From positions 3,201,001 to 3,265,000 of the forward strand of contig NC_088299.1 of assembly GCF_032854445.1 (NCBI RefSeq): a stretch of 64,000 nucleotides of DNA, in the 5' to 3' direction. Below the pieces are notes generated by a model. That model had not been told where the DNA came from and ran no database searches. It saw nothing but the letters and a program-made list of their open reading frames with translations. The position numbers and the translations under genes were made by a program. Every line of letters starts with the position of its first letter. Positions within the stretch are counted from its first letter, which is position 1. Shown piece by piece: positions 45,955-57,420 of this stretch. The stretch is from Liolophura sinensis. Its lineage: Eukaryota; Mollusca; Polyplacophora; Chitonida; Chitonidae.

Positions 45955-46975
45955 TGATGGCTGGCCCCATTACGACATGATTATTGGTCTCGTCCATCTT
46001 CGACAATGGTGGCGTGATTCTTGATCTTGTCCATCTGGGACAGGGGTGGCGGGATTCTTGATCTTGTCCATCTGGGACAGGGGTGGCGGGATTCTTGATC
46101 TTGTTCATCTGTGACAGGGGTGGCGGGATTCTTGATCTTGCCCATCTGGGACAGGGGTGGCGGTATTCTTGATCTTGTCCATCTAGCACACGGGTGGCGG
46201 GATTGTTGGTTTTGTCCATCTGGGACAGGGGTGGCGGGATTCTTGATCTTGTCCATTTAGCACACGGGTGGCGGGATTGTTGGTTTTATCCATCTGGGAC
46301 AGGGGTGGCGGGATTCTTGATCTTGTCCATCTGGGACAGGGGTGGCGGGATTCTTGATCTTGTCCATCTAGTACACGGGTGGTGGGATTGTTGGTTTTGT
46401 CCATCTGGGACAGGGGTGGCGGCATTGTTGGTCTTGTCCATCTAGCACACGGGTGGCGGCATTGTTGGTTTTGTCCATCTGGTACAAGGGTAGCGTGATT
46501 GTTGGTCTTGTCTGTCTGGGACAAGGGCGGCGTGATTGTTGGTCGTGTCTGTCTGGGACAAGGGCGGCGTGATTGTTTGTCGTGTCTGTCTGGGACAAGG
46601 GCGGCGTGATTGTTGGCCTTGTCCGTCTAGGACAAGGGTAGCGTGATTGTTGGTCGTGTCCGTCTGGGACAAGGGCGGCGTGATTGTTGGTTTTGTCTGT
46701 CTGGGACAAGGGCGGCGTGATTGTTGGTCTTGTCCATCTGGCACAGGGGTGAAGGTATCGTTGGTCTTGTCCATCTGGGCCAAAGGTGGCGTAATGGCTG
46801 GTCTCGTCCATCTGTGACAAAGGCGATACGGTGTTTGGCCCGTCCGTTTAGGTAAAGAGCGGGTTGAGTGATGGTCTCTTCAGTCTGGGTCAAGGGCAAC
46901 ATGATTGCTTATAACGTCCATTTGAGACAAGGGCGACATGATTACTGAGTGAAGAGCGGGTCGATTGCTGGTATC
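45955..46975. repeat. Spacer minisatellite array 4 (largest, 37-bp unit)
   Basis: About 25 units of a 37-bp repeat (GATTCTTGATCTTGTCCATC then TGGGACAGGGGTGGCGG). The left part is the most homogeneous and shows a 74-bp alternation of a GGGACAGGGG/TTGATCTTG unit with an AGCACACGGG/TTGGTTTTG unit. The right part uses GTCTGTCTGGGACAAGGGCG units. The high similarity suggests this array expanded most recently. Confidence 0.92.
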
Positions 46976-47249
46976 TACATGTAGGTACACATTTAGACCG
47001 TTTTCTGGTTGATTCATACAGATATGAAGCCAGATAGGAATTAAACCTGGGTTTACCTTACGTGCGGTAGGCGTCCCTAAACTGTTGAGTCAAATTAATT
47101 GCACGCTCGAAATGTAACATAATCTTAATAAACAAGGCTTCAACGTTTCCAACGTATTAGTACTATTCTAGGCCAGTTCAATTTTACTCGATTTGGACAC
47201 AGAGACAAATAACAGGAGTTACTCTAACGCGAATATCTGGAAGTCTCCT

Positions 47250-47525
47250 ATGCCACGGAATATACCTGTTTTGTCTACGGCTTCCCTGATTTGACCTTAC
47301 CCAGACCAAGACAATGAAAATGGTCAGAAACATCGACTGTTGCTTGAAGAACAAACCGTTCCAGCTGACCAAACCTCTTCTTTTTCGGCAATAAGAACAG
47401 GACGTTGTCTTAAATCACAAGATCGTTCTCTTTGTTTGCCCTGCTCCTTTTTCAGTCAGCTTTGTTCTTAGCGCACAAAGATGAACGATTAGGAGCAGAA
47501 TCATTCATAATAACATAAGTGGCGT
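47250..47525 (+). pseudogene. GRL G10 relic, 5' part of exon 1
   Basis: Starts ATG CCA CGG AAT ATA CCT as in the family, then shows PYPDQDNENGQK-like, FQLTKPL-like and FALLLFQSALFLAHKDERLG-like segments in shifting frames, with a deletion over the pre-TM1 segment. Homology stops at about 47525. This is the right-hand end of the array. Confidence 0.75.
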
Positions 47526-50500
47526 TGCACATGGGAAAGGCATGGGAATACCGCATTCGTTGACACAGCTGAGCTGGAGACGATACAATGAACAAACCAG
47601 CGCACCACGTCGCTTGGGAAAAAGACATCGCAGCAAGGTGAAAGCGGTGGCGTTCACTGACGATGTGTTCAGACAGAAAACTTGGTCGCTTTGCTAGTAG
47701 CTTGGAAGCACGATGCCAAAGTTGGCATATAATCCAGACGCTTGGCCCCATTGACATGTAGGATCAAGTGCACAACACAGCCATAGCTTTCCAGGTAGCT
47801 TTCTGACTGGCTGTTGGCAAATCTCTCTATAAATCATGACAGCCTCGTTTTCGCTAAAAGGTCAGCTATTTAGATCAGTGGGAAAGCTTTGGAGAGATCC
47901 TTCACTGACATCTGGCCGTACAGTATATAACATCAGTATCATCGTTATCAGACTCCTCCTCCCATGACCTAATATCTGTATTTAAATCTAAAATGTGTCT
48001 GTGCAAATCTGTGCAATGAATTTTAATGGGGCGGATTGTTTGAAGATAACATTGCGCTGTACAACGGCCGGGATGCGGGAAATTTCTCATTTTCCAAATT
48101 ATTGCCCGCCTGAAGAAGGAAGAACTGTCTCAGTTTATACATTTCATTGTTGTGTTGCCCATCGTGGTCAAGTAGGCATACATAACCATTCCATGCCAAG
48201 AAGGCATTTTCTCATTGTGGAAACGAGACGCACTCTCCTTGCAGGGATGGTATTGAGGTAGTAATGCGATTGCGCTCTCCCTGCCATTCTTAAATTTTGA
48301 ATGTAGCGCCACTGCCTGGAGAAGATGTTAGCCAATGAAACAGCGACGAGTTGAGCAATGGAGGTAGTCGCTACGATATCATATGTTTTCAGATCAGGGG
48401 AGGTAACAAGGGTTTATGTACTGGAGTAAGTTGGCATACGGCGGCTTACCTCCGAACTGGAGAGTGAAGGCGCACTGATTGGATGATACCTTCATACACT
48501 TTATACCAGATATTTCTGCACTACCATTTTGCAACTTGTTGAAATATATCAGATTTTCCTCTGTTTTGGATAGAACTGACAAATGGACACGCTACCGAGG
48601 TTGATGTTTTGAAATGTGGTAGAGAAAAGTGCATGCTGCATATCGTGGTAAAGAATTATAGGTAGGGGATGTGAGTCCAAATATCCTAAAATGTTATTTT
48701 ATACCGAAATCTCTTTATGCTTGTTTTTAATGTGTAATATGTATGGGATACTTGTTTTCTGATTCAGTGCCTACTTTATCACTTTAAGCACAACATGCAC
48801 AATTTGGATGCAATCCTTCACTTTTGAATAGAAAAAAATATATATTGTATATGTTCAGAGCTGCTATCTTCGCATAGGGATTTTGTAACATGACAGGTGT
48901 TACCATTTACAATGGTCTGTATTTATTTTAAATAAATCTCAAGAGTGTTCTGTTCATTGTAAGTAATAAGTAAAGGGAATAAAAGACTAAATAAAAGAAA
49001 AATAGGGCATTAAAATCATCTAAATATAAAATAAATGTACTTTGAAGTTTACCCTTGCTTGTGTTAGTTTGTCTGTCAGAAACAATGTTAATCTGGCTTT
49101 TTCTTTTTATCGCTTAGCGCAAAGCAGAAGGATATCCAGTACCATCATTCCACTTTGAAAACAGATTTATTGAAATTGTGAGCTCGATTTGTATGTGGCA
49201 TTGATTTATGATGAATGTATTATCATTTCAAAAGAAGCCTTAAAGTGTCTGTCAAAATATATCGTACGCAAGACAGCAGCCTATTTATGTCTCCTGTGAC
49301 TCTAGAGCAAAGCCTAATCTATGAACTTCATGATCACTGACTTATCTTTTAATCCAATCTTTTAATCCTTTATATTTTATGAAAGGTATGTATTCTTGCT
49401 ATTATCTATTCATTCAGTTTCAAACAAAAATAAAGGATTTGAAATATAAGTTTCAAACAAAAATAAAGGATTTAAAATATAAGCGTCATGTCCGACATTC
49501 GCATACCATTCGTAGTCCGTAAAGGGCGTTCCAAGTCGATAATCGCAAGATCCAAACTGACACTTGTGTTATGTATTTATAACACTTAAGCATGTTTTCT
49601 GTCATATATATATATATATTGGAGTTGAAGTTGACAAATTTACTACATAACTAGTAAGAAAAATCATGTAACCTACAGGCAGACCCAAGATATTATATGC
49701 CTATCGGCAATGAAGAATTAACTAACGAGTGTGACATCCGTGATATAGAATGATAGAATATAGAATGTTTGTCTACTTTAATCGTCTTCAAACTGCAAGA
49801 CATTTATGCAATCAATTTTGCTGCCGGGAGCCAGAAACATCATGGCATGCACATAGTTAAATAATAAATATATTTATCGACAAAGTGTTTCACCATAATT
49901 ATGTCATTATTTTCCTTTGGGTCGATGTATTGACCCTAGGCCGTGTGCTTCGGGCCTGTACCGCGTGGCAATGTGAAAACATAGGATTATATAACGTATA
50001 ATAAAACGTACACACAGATATCGAAATGATCTAACAAAAGATTTTCATTTTTAATCGGCTCCATTTTTTACTTAGCGATTGACTGGTACCTATTCCTTCA
50101 AAAATATAAACTGGTTTAGTTCTGTTGTTCGGGTTGTTAGTAAAATTAGATAAACCAAAAGCATCGTAAAAGCGCGTGTAAGATGTGAAGAGCATACATT
50201 CACCAAGCTATGTTCAGTGTATACATTTGTGTTACCTTCTTCAGGTCATGGGAACAGTTTGAGTCTTCCGAGGCAATGTTCACAACTAATATCGCCCGTC
50301 CCCATTGTTTACTAAAAACCTTCATTTTCCCATTAACCAGCGCCGATGGCAACTCGAACAACGAAGCAACAGTTGACATTGACGTGAGTTTGCTCGACCC
50401 CACAGCGTTATTAACTTCATCTTAACGACAAGGAAGTGTTTAAATGTCCTTAAACAGTGGACTCTGTCCGGTTTCCTTTCACCATATAATGCTGGCCGGT

Positions 50501-52193
50501 GTATAAGTGAAATATTCTTGAGGGACCAGTAAATTAAAAAAAAAAATTAACCAGTGGACCTTTACCCGCACCCCTCCCCCCCCCCCCACCCCGATACAAA
50601 GAATATTTTACCAAAGTGTTTGACATAGTGCCAGCCAAACCGTTTGTCTTCTGTGGAATATATGCCAGGAGAACTACATATGTCCAGGAACATAAGTCAC
50701 AGACAATTCCGAATTTTATTTATAAGGCAATTTACCACTAAATAATCGTCAAATCCTCAAATCCTGATACCTATATCAAAGATTCAAAACATCAATTTAC
50801 AATATAGTGACATTATTAAAACGAATGGTAAGTGCTTTTTCTTCAAATTGTACTGTGGACATATTTTAGGATTCACCTTGAGTGTGATCACCTTCTTTTA
50901 CTCGAATCTGATAAATCTCCCGCCGCCAGCAACCGAACCATCGAGGTCTGGATTCGAACTCATTCGAAAAGGGGCGATCGCCTCCGTTGAGATCGAGGAT
51001 TTTGGCAGCTATGCTGGGGAGGATCTGTAGACATTGTGCAAATGCGGTAATTAAACACGGCGTTGCATATTTATATGCTTCATCTCCACGAGACTGAGTA
51101 TCTGGGCAGGTCTGTTCCATATTCGCTGCATGGGGAAGTTTAATTGGTTCTCAGTGGTGCGTGTTTTATATGTGTATTAGATGGGGTCGTTGTATGAAAA
51201 GGCCGATTCAGTGTCAAGAAATAAAATATTTTAGTGCGGTAAAAGCCAAAGATTTAGTGTAAGCCTACACTCAAATGTAGTGTAAACGGCAATGCTGCAT
51301 TATTTTAAAGTGTCGAGGGGTCATGTAGGCAGACATCTACACTAAACTGCTGTGTATACACATGAAGTCAACGCTATAGTGCATATATGCACCCAAAAAA
51401 CAAAAATCTGTTAAGTTTAACTGTAAGTCTGTTGTCTGAGTTATGCTAGAACGTATTCTGCTAGAACGTATTCAACAGACTGCTGTGAATATAACACATA
51501 TTCTACTAATTCAACATAAAGATCCCATTAGACTAACAGGGTCTTATGTTGAATATGACAAAATATTGTTATAATGACAGAATACATTCTAGGATCACTC
51601 AGACAACACCTCTTACGATGACACTTCCACATAAATATTAAACAGTGAACAATCATTCTTCAAAGTCACATCAACTTGTGAAGTGATAGCATTTAATTTT
51701 AACATAAAAGGGTATTTTCTCTATCCCTATATAATGCCCGCAATTTGCATCAAGGTGCACTATTGGCTTTCTCGGTCAGACAGACCACGTGAATCGCAAA
51801 TTTCCGTTTACAGCTATGCTCCATTATTACAAATCTCTCGTGATAATGCGTAAAAAAGCAGATAATGCACTTAGGACGCAGTTTGGGAGAAAGTACGAGA
51901 TCGCTGGCCACTTGTTCCACTTTTGCTATCCCTTGTGTCTATGAGTCATATAATTATGAGCAATATCTATCCCCTCCTAAATTACAGAACCACAAAAATC
52001 TAAAACAGATTGTCCCCATGTGACTTTACTAGTGCACTATTTGTGATTAATGTAATCATTATCTGTATTTCAGGGATATACAAACTGTGCACCATTTTCT
52101 CTTTAACTCCCTGTTCATCCTAAAAAAATTAAAATCAAGACTCCCAAACAATTTGTCAGCCGCCATTTAGATGGTGTACATCTCACTGGTTTC
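47526..52193. other. Gene-poor interval
   Basis: No convincing gene. A minus-strand segment at 47672-47833 keeps an open frame of coding-like composition (SESYLESYGCVVHLILHVNG), but it is bounded by stops and matches no family I recognise. A segment at 49482-49556 matches 32849-32925 in inverted orientation. There is a 33-bp direct repeat at about 49420-49484, a short AT repeat near 49606, a C-run near 50570-50590, a SINE fragment near 50461-50550 and a 16-bp tandem duplication near 51443-51474. Confidence 0.45.
50461..50550 (+). mobile_element. SINE 3' fragment
   Basis: GTCCGGTTTCCTTTCACCAT then ATAATGCTGGCC and TATAAGTGAAATATTCTTGA, ending in an A-rich tail. This is only the 3' module of the main SINE family. 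Confidence 0.6.
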
Positions 52194-52443
52194 GGGGGCC
52201 TCCGTGGCTCAGTTCGTTAGCGCGCTAGCGCAGCGTAATGACCCGGGAGACTCTCACCAATGCGGGTCGCTGTGAGTTCAAGTCCAGCTCATGCTGGCTT
52301 TCTCTCTGGTCGTACATGGGAAGGTCTGCCAACAACCTGCGGATGGTCGTGGGCTGTGGCCTGTTTCCTTCCACCATAAAGCTGGCTACCGCCGTATAAG
52401 TGAAATATTCTTGAGTATGGCGTAAAATACCAATCAAAAAAAT
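52194..52443 (+). mobile_element. Main-family SINE, near full length
   Basis: GGGGCCTCCGTGGCTCAGTT head, GTGAGTTCAAGTCCAGCTC B-box region, and TATAAGTGAAATATTCTTGA to CAAAAAAA tail. The flanks ATCTCACTGGTTT (left) and ATCTCATGGTTCC (right) look like a diverged target duplication. A small deletion removes part of the CCCGGGCTCTG segment. Confidence 0.88.
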
Positions 52444-53008
52444 CTCATGGTTCCACCCCAATCTTTCCACAAGTTTATCTTTAATTGGACGATCCCGAAT
52501 GCGACTGACTCAGATTAAAAAAGGCGGTTAACGAAGTTAGGGAATGAGCCAGGTACATCTTTAATAATTGTGAGGTTATGGTCTTTATCATTCACTAATA
52601 ATTATGTTATATCAAGTCAGAATTACTGCAGGATTAGAGAGCTTTGACATTTTGACGGCACACTCGAAAGACCGAGTTCCAGGTCTCTGGGGTGCATGTT
52701 CTGGAAACCTCGCCCAGCGACACACCGCTGAGCAGTTTGCCGTAAATATATCGAATATTCGAAAGAATGTCTCGATTGATCGGTAAGAGGGTCATCTGCG
52801 AAATGCAAAACCTTTAGGCCTACTACATATATCTTTAAACCCAATCGCATGGTATATAGGCGAGCGTTTTCCAAGTGACCTTCATTTTACTGATGGACCT
52901 ATGTGTTAGACTAGCGAACATACACGGTCCAACAAAACGTCATTCCTTTGTTTGCATCTATCACAAATCAAACATCGAAACAGTAACACAATCGAGGTTA
53001 ATCGAAGA

Positions 53009-53167
53009 ATCATTTATTTATTTATTTGATTGGTGCTTTATGCCATACTCGAGAATATTTCACTTATAGTACGGCGGCCAGCATTATGGTGGGTGGAAAC
53101 CGGGCAAGCCGAGGGGAAACCCACGACCAACCGCAGGCTGTTGGCAGACCTTCACACGTACGGCCCG
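53009..53167 (-). mobile_element. Main-family SINE, 5' truncated
   Basis: Minus-oriented: an ATTTATTTATTTGATTGGTG tail, GAATATTTCACTTATA, CGGCGGCCAGCATTATGGTG, ending near GTACGGCC. The tRNA-like head is missing. Confidence 0.8.
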
Positions 53168-53835
53168 AAAAATTAAGAAAACTACTGGTGAGAGTCCTGT
53201 CTCACAAAATGTATTCTGCAGTTAAATATATATTTACCATCAAAAGATATTGTGGATAATACAATATAATGATGATGTAGCGTAATGCTAATAAAACCAC
53301 TAGCAAAAATTAAAATATTCGAAGCTTTGTTTATTTATTCATCGTTATCAATAATTTCACGCTTCAGTCAGTATAAATGGCAGCCAGTACAACTGGTGCA
53401 GGTAATCGGTGTACCCGGGGAATAAACCACAGATATTTGGCTGGTTACTGACGAGCTTTTCCATATATGCATGTGACGTACGAATATGCACACCATACTG
53501 GTGGAAGACAAGCTGTCTGCAACGAATTTTAGACTGCACAAACGACCACACGGGTGCCGTCGACATCTTATTGTCTCCAAAGCCCTAAAAACAGCGAGAG
53601 CAGTGAAATCTTGAAGTTTTTCCGATTGATGGATGTTTGTTGCATTTATTTGTTGTTTGTTTAGTTTTTTTTTTTTGTTTTTTTTTTCTTTGTATTTTTT
53701 TTTTTTGTTTTTTCAGGTTTAACATGGCTTTGTTATTTCTCCTTGTAGCAGACCTGAACCAATGTCGATATATATATTTATAGTGCGGTTGTGACACCAT
53801 GCCGAAAACAACGGCCCACCTGATGCTTGACCTAT

Positions 53836-53990
53836 TCCTTTTACGGTTCAAGTCCAATTATACTGGCTACTTCTCAGGTCGTAAGTGGGAAGATCTAACA
53901 GCAACCCGCAGATGATCGTGTGTTTCCCTCGTGTTCGACTGGTCTCCTCTCACCATAAGGCTGACCGCCGTCGTATAAGTAAATATTAGT
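53836..53990 (+). mobile_element. Diverged SINE 3' part
   Basis: From a B-box-like GGTTCAAGTCC through GGTCGTAAGTGGGAAGATCT to CGCCGTCGTATAAGTAAATA, where it abuts the second-family repeat. Confidence 0.6.
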
Positions 53991-54215
53991 ACTTAACAAT
54001 TTTACAGTCATGTGACAGCGGGGAGTCACTGGGTGTGTCTACTAATGTGTCTCCTCGTGGCAGGGCGTGTCCATGCTGCCAAAGTGCTGCTGCCACTGAA
54101 GTATCATGACAAAGACACTAGATATGACACCCCTGCCAGTCACATTATACTGACACCTGGCCAAGCAGCCATGTGTTTGCTCTAATCTCTCAGCGCTGAG
54201 CGCCAAGCGAGACAG
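53990..54215 (-). mobile_element. Second SINE-like family, diverged minus copy
   Basis: TACTTAACAATTTTACAGTC, ATGTGTCTCCTCGTGGCAGG and CGCTGAGCGCCAAGCGAGAC match, in reverse orientation, the repeat at 4345-4636. Confidence 0.55.
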
Positions 54216-54428
54216 CATCAAGTACCATTTTGTCTTTGGTATGACCCGGCCTGGGTTTTATCCCGTAGCCTCCCGATTTTTTCCACTCCGCATCGGTGGC
54301 GTATACCGGTCCCTTGCAATTAGATGACGGAAAGCAATTGGTCTTGCTTTTTAGCCTTCTAAAACTTTACGCATAGTAAAGACGTTGGCGTATGTTTGTG
54401 ATTTCAGTGCATGTTACATCTTTTTGTG

Positions 54429-54546
54429 TTCGAATACTCAAGAATATTTCGCTTATACGACGGCGGCGAGCGTTATGGTGGGAGGAAAACGGGCAGAGCC
54501 CGGGGGAAACCCACGACCATCCGCAGGTTGCTGCAGACCTTCCCAA
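54429..54546 (-). mobile_element. Main-family SINE 3' fragment
   Basis: Minus-oriented ACTCAAGAATATTTCGCTTA through GGCAGAGCCCGGGGGAAACC to CAGACCTTCCC. It lacks head and tail. Confidence 0.75.
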
Positions 54547-54734
54547 ACCACTTATAAGACGGTCCATTAAGATAACTTATTAATATATTTACATAATGCA
54601 ACACGTTATCATGTATTGATGTATCATGTATATATGCAAATAAAATATAGCATCATTCAGTTTACATGAAAACTTTTCAATGAATAAAAACTTTTGAATG
54701 AAAGAAAACAAAAAAAAATTTGGCTGTTTTTTGG

Positions 54735-57023
54735 TTACCATGGCCTCCACACAGGCTCTGATTGGTCAGTTTTGATCATTTCCGCTTCCTTTTTCATGTC
54801 ACTGTTACTGCTGATGTTGAATGTTTCCCGATACGCATCTGACACCGGAAACCTTGTAGGTGTGCTTGATTTTCTGCTTTTATGAGGGCTTCGTATGGTC
54901 ACCTTCGCGTCAGTTGAGGAGACTTTCCCTTCGTCTTCCTGCACCCCAGTTTGTATATATTCCGGGTATGACATCTTCTTGTCTGAGTGGCCGGTCTGAA
55001 TGGCCGGCGACGTTGAGGGTGGGAGAATAGTCGGTAAATACATTGAGGATTGATGACATGGGTGACGATACACCGGTTGTCTGTGTAGGATGGTGGAGGT
55101 GTGATTTAGCGGAGAATTGACTTTCGTTTCGCTTGAAAACTGTATTCTCTGCGCGAGATGCTCCATCACCCGCAAACCCACCACGCTGTCTCTTTGGTCA
55201 ACCGTTGCTAAGCACCGGGCTACTTCTTGCGCGCACTCCGCGTAACCCGCCCTGAAGCGAGACACACCACAACCGTCCAACTGTTTCTGAGACTCTGCTT
55301 GGCGCCTTTGTAGCTGGGATAAGTGTTTCACTGTCATTTCCAAAATATCCGCCTTCTCTAGCTTAGAAAAGTGTGAGGTCTGCAATAAAGCAAACAAAAC
55401 ATCGTTAGACATGTATTATGAACGTCAAAAACTATAGCTGATTGTCTTATATAAACTTTGAATTAAACTTATATCTCTATTTTTTGCAGTTGGATCCTAT
55501 CCACTCAAATGTTTGCGTGCTACCACTGAGTCTCTCTACACGTGGGAGCTGGCGGAACAATCGTAATGCATTTACAGTAGGCCTATGCACGCCCGTCCTA
55601 ATGAACGAATGTTCCAGAACAAACGATGGAACTTCGTAGTAGTTTGCTACGTGAAGAGTTTCCAGATACTAGCATGCAACGTAACAAAAGGTGGTCAAAA
55701 GGTTAGGCATGTGTCTATAGGCATTCTTTCAGCATGAAGTAACCCGGGAACTCATATTATACGTCAGATCTAACATTACGTTGTAGTAAATTATCTTCAC
55801 AAAGGTTACATTTACACATCTTACTCTCAAAAAGTAAATGTGTACCGTTTTTACACACGTGTTTTTGTAGATCGTTAAGTAAACGAGATGTGTATCACAG
55901 GTACACAGTTTCGTACACAATGTAAGTGTAGGTACATAACGATGATGCATTCTAGGTCCTGTGCAAATTTATCACCATTAATGTATATGACTGTGGTACA
56001 CATCTTGTGTATTTTTGTAAACAGTTGCCTTTAGAGAGTGTGTGTGGCTGTAGGATAACATTGTAATTATACAGCGTAGCTGTTAAATATCTAATAAAAA
56101 TGGGTATCATGCATTAATGTCTTACATTTTGGTTCATGGCCTCCAGAACGAGATTTTTTAACTGGTTCAAACAGGCATTTATTCTCGCTCGGCGTCGTTT
56201 TTCCATAAGCGGTTTGGTGAGCTGAAAGACATAGAGAAAAAAAAACATGATAGCTTTTGAATTTCGATCTTTTCACATAAATCAGATTGGTTAGTTTGTC
56301 GTGGTTTCTTTTTTGGTGCAAACAGATATCATGTATTTGTAGCGAGAATACATTAATTAGTGACATTTATTACCAGTACACCTGTACAAATGGGTGCTTT
56401 TTTTTATCCCTCCAACAGAACACATATATAAGTTGTTCTTTTCCAGCACAAACAGCATGCAGTTGAGGGTATACATGTATACAGTTGTTGAAAACTATAG
56501 TGGGGCCTCCCTGACCAAGGTGGCTAGCGTGCCAGCGCGGCGCAATGACCCAGGAGCCTCTCACCAATGCGGTGGCATTGAGGTGAAGTCCAGTTTATGC
56601 TGTCTTCCCCTCCGGTCGTACGTAGGTAGGTCTTGTAGCAACCTGTGGATGGTCTTGGGTTTTCCCCGGGTTCTGCCCTATTTCCTCCCACCATAATCCT
56701 GGCCGCCGTCGTATAAGTGAAATATTCTTGAATACGGCGTAAAACACCAATCAAATAAATATGTGAAACTATAGTGCATCATTAGAAATCGAGGTCCAAT
56801 TTAACTGAACGATAAATGCTTTTACACACAAACTTTCAGTATGATACATTCTGGTCCTGTCTCTCTCAATACAAATGTGCAAATTACATACTTACTTGTA
56901 TTACATAAATAAGTCATTTAAGTCTGAAATAAAATGGATTATTCAACTTACTTTTCTGAGTTTTTCTCTGGACATACTAGGATGTGCGTCCATACTGCTA
57001 CTAATGTCTTCGTCTGAGCTCAT
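54735..57023 (-). CDS. hes: Hairy/Hes-type bHLH-Orange transcriptional repressor, 270 aa
   Basis: Three coding exons on the minus strand: 57023-56952 (24 codons), 56221-56126 (32) and 55379-54735 (214 plus TAA), all phase 0 with consensus splice sites. The bHLH spans residues ~16-78. The basic part contains the family-defining Pro (LTKPLMEKRRRARINACLNQ), and helix 2 reads TSHFSKLEKADILEMTVKHL. The Orange domain follows (FRAGYAECAQEVARCLATVD to HLAQRIQ, ~residues 97-135), then a Ser/Pro-rich region, and the C-terminal WRPW that recruits Groucho/TLE co-repressors. Such proteins dimerise on class C/N-box DNA and are classic Notch targets. Start: ATG at 57023 (MSSDEDISSS). An in-frame ATG at 57092 would add 23 residues, and a later one gives MSREKLRK. 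It is transcribed opposite to the GRL array, and intron 1 holds an antisense SINE. It is not obviously linked in function to the receptors. Confidence 0.95.
56503..56765 (+). mobile_element. Main-family SINE in Hes intron 1, 11-bp TSD
   Basis: Near full-length, moderately diverged copy (GGGGCCTCCCTGACCAAGGT head; GTATAAGTGAAATATTCTTG; CAATCAAATAAATA tail) between AAACTATAGTG at 56492-56502 and 56766-56776. It is antisense to the host gene. Confidence 0.9.
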
Positions 57024-57137
57024 GGCAGAAGTGGGAAAGTTTGAACTCAGTTCGATAAATGACACTAGTAAATGTCCGACATGGGATGACATCGAATAGG
57101 CACACGACGTGACGTCTCCTCACCAAACAATCCCTGC

Positions 57138-57145
57138 GTTATAAA
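57138..57145 (-). promoter_or_regulatory. Candidate TATA box of the Hes gene
   Basis: Minus strand TTTATAAC, about 115 bp before the chosen ATG (57023) and 46 bp before the upstream in-frame ATG (57092). Start of transcription would then be near 57110. This is a motif match only. Confidence 0.4.
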
Positions 57146-57156
57146 CCTCTTTAGTC

Positions 57157-57164
57157 CGCGTGCC
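57157..57164 (-). promoter_or_regulatory. Candidate Hairy/Hes class C site
   Basis: Minus strand GTGGCACGCGGAC contains GGCACGCG, the class C site bound by Hairy/Hes proteins, just upstream of the TATA-like motif. A second CACGCG lies at 57372-57377. It suggests negative autoregulation, as known for Hes1; inferred. Confidence 0.4.
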
Positions 57165-57207
57165 ACACGTATCAAATTTCTTATAGTGTGAAGTTATGTT
57201 GTTTCAG

Positions 57208-57215
57208 TTCTCACG
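57208..57215 (-). promoter_or_regulatory. Candidate CSL (Su(H)/RBPJ) site 1
   Basis: Minus strand CGTGAGAA fits the YGTGRGAA consensus for the Notch effector CSL. Confidence 0.4.
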
Positions 57216-57412
57216 CTCAAGTTCCTATGTTATCAGCCAATCAGCGGGCGGCTGACTCGGGACTGTTGCCCGAGACTTAGTACGGCTAGCTCGATTGGTT
57301 GATGTAATCTCGCGAGCTCATTAATATGGGATTATGACAGGGATGCCCCGAAGGCGCAGACTTAATAGATGCACGCGTCGAAGACGAAAAAAGTTTTCCC
57401 TCTCGAGCCCGC

Positions 57413-57420
57413 CGTGGGAA
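57413..57420 (+). promoter_or_regulatory. Candidate CSL (Su(H)/RBPJ) site 2
   Basis: Plus strand CGTGGGAA fits YGTGRGAA. It is ~200 bp from site 1 and in opposite orientation, so not a closely paired SPS arrangement. Confidence 0.35.

Larger units (their letters stand above)
44861..47249 (+). other. Spacer between G9 and the G10 relic
   Basis: No gene. Type B 3' flank, a 2x direct repeat (45741-45822), minisatellite array 4, then a decayed type B upstream region (CACATTTAGACCGTTTTCTG, CGTGCGGTAGGCGTCCCTAA). Confidence 0.55.

Noticed and set aside
45926-46902. Long overlapping minus-strand open frames (repetitive Pro/Arg/Gln proteins) in the minisatellite
   Set aside because: The 37-bp unit simply lacks stops in the minus frames, so translation rotates through three frames. 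There is no start context, splice evidence or family similarity. The same applies to the frames at 27485-28097 and 41253-41698.
45955-46975. Regular 37-bp repeats resembling a CRISPR array
   Set aside because: Units are head-to-tail with no unique spacers, no cas genes are present, and the context is a spliced eukaryotic genome.
47995-48582. Frames of 60-88 codons around 48 kb as a gene
   Set aside because: Opposite-strand frames overlap, none shows a recognisable domain, and no consistent splice joins were found.
50200-50425. Short open frames on both strands (67-71 codons)
   Set aside because: No family match, no splice or start evidence, and coding potential on both strands at once suggests chance.
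52200-52290. tRNA genes
   Set aside because: A- and B-box-like sequences occur only as heads of SINEs. None folds as a full cloverleaf with a paired acceptor stem by inspection.
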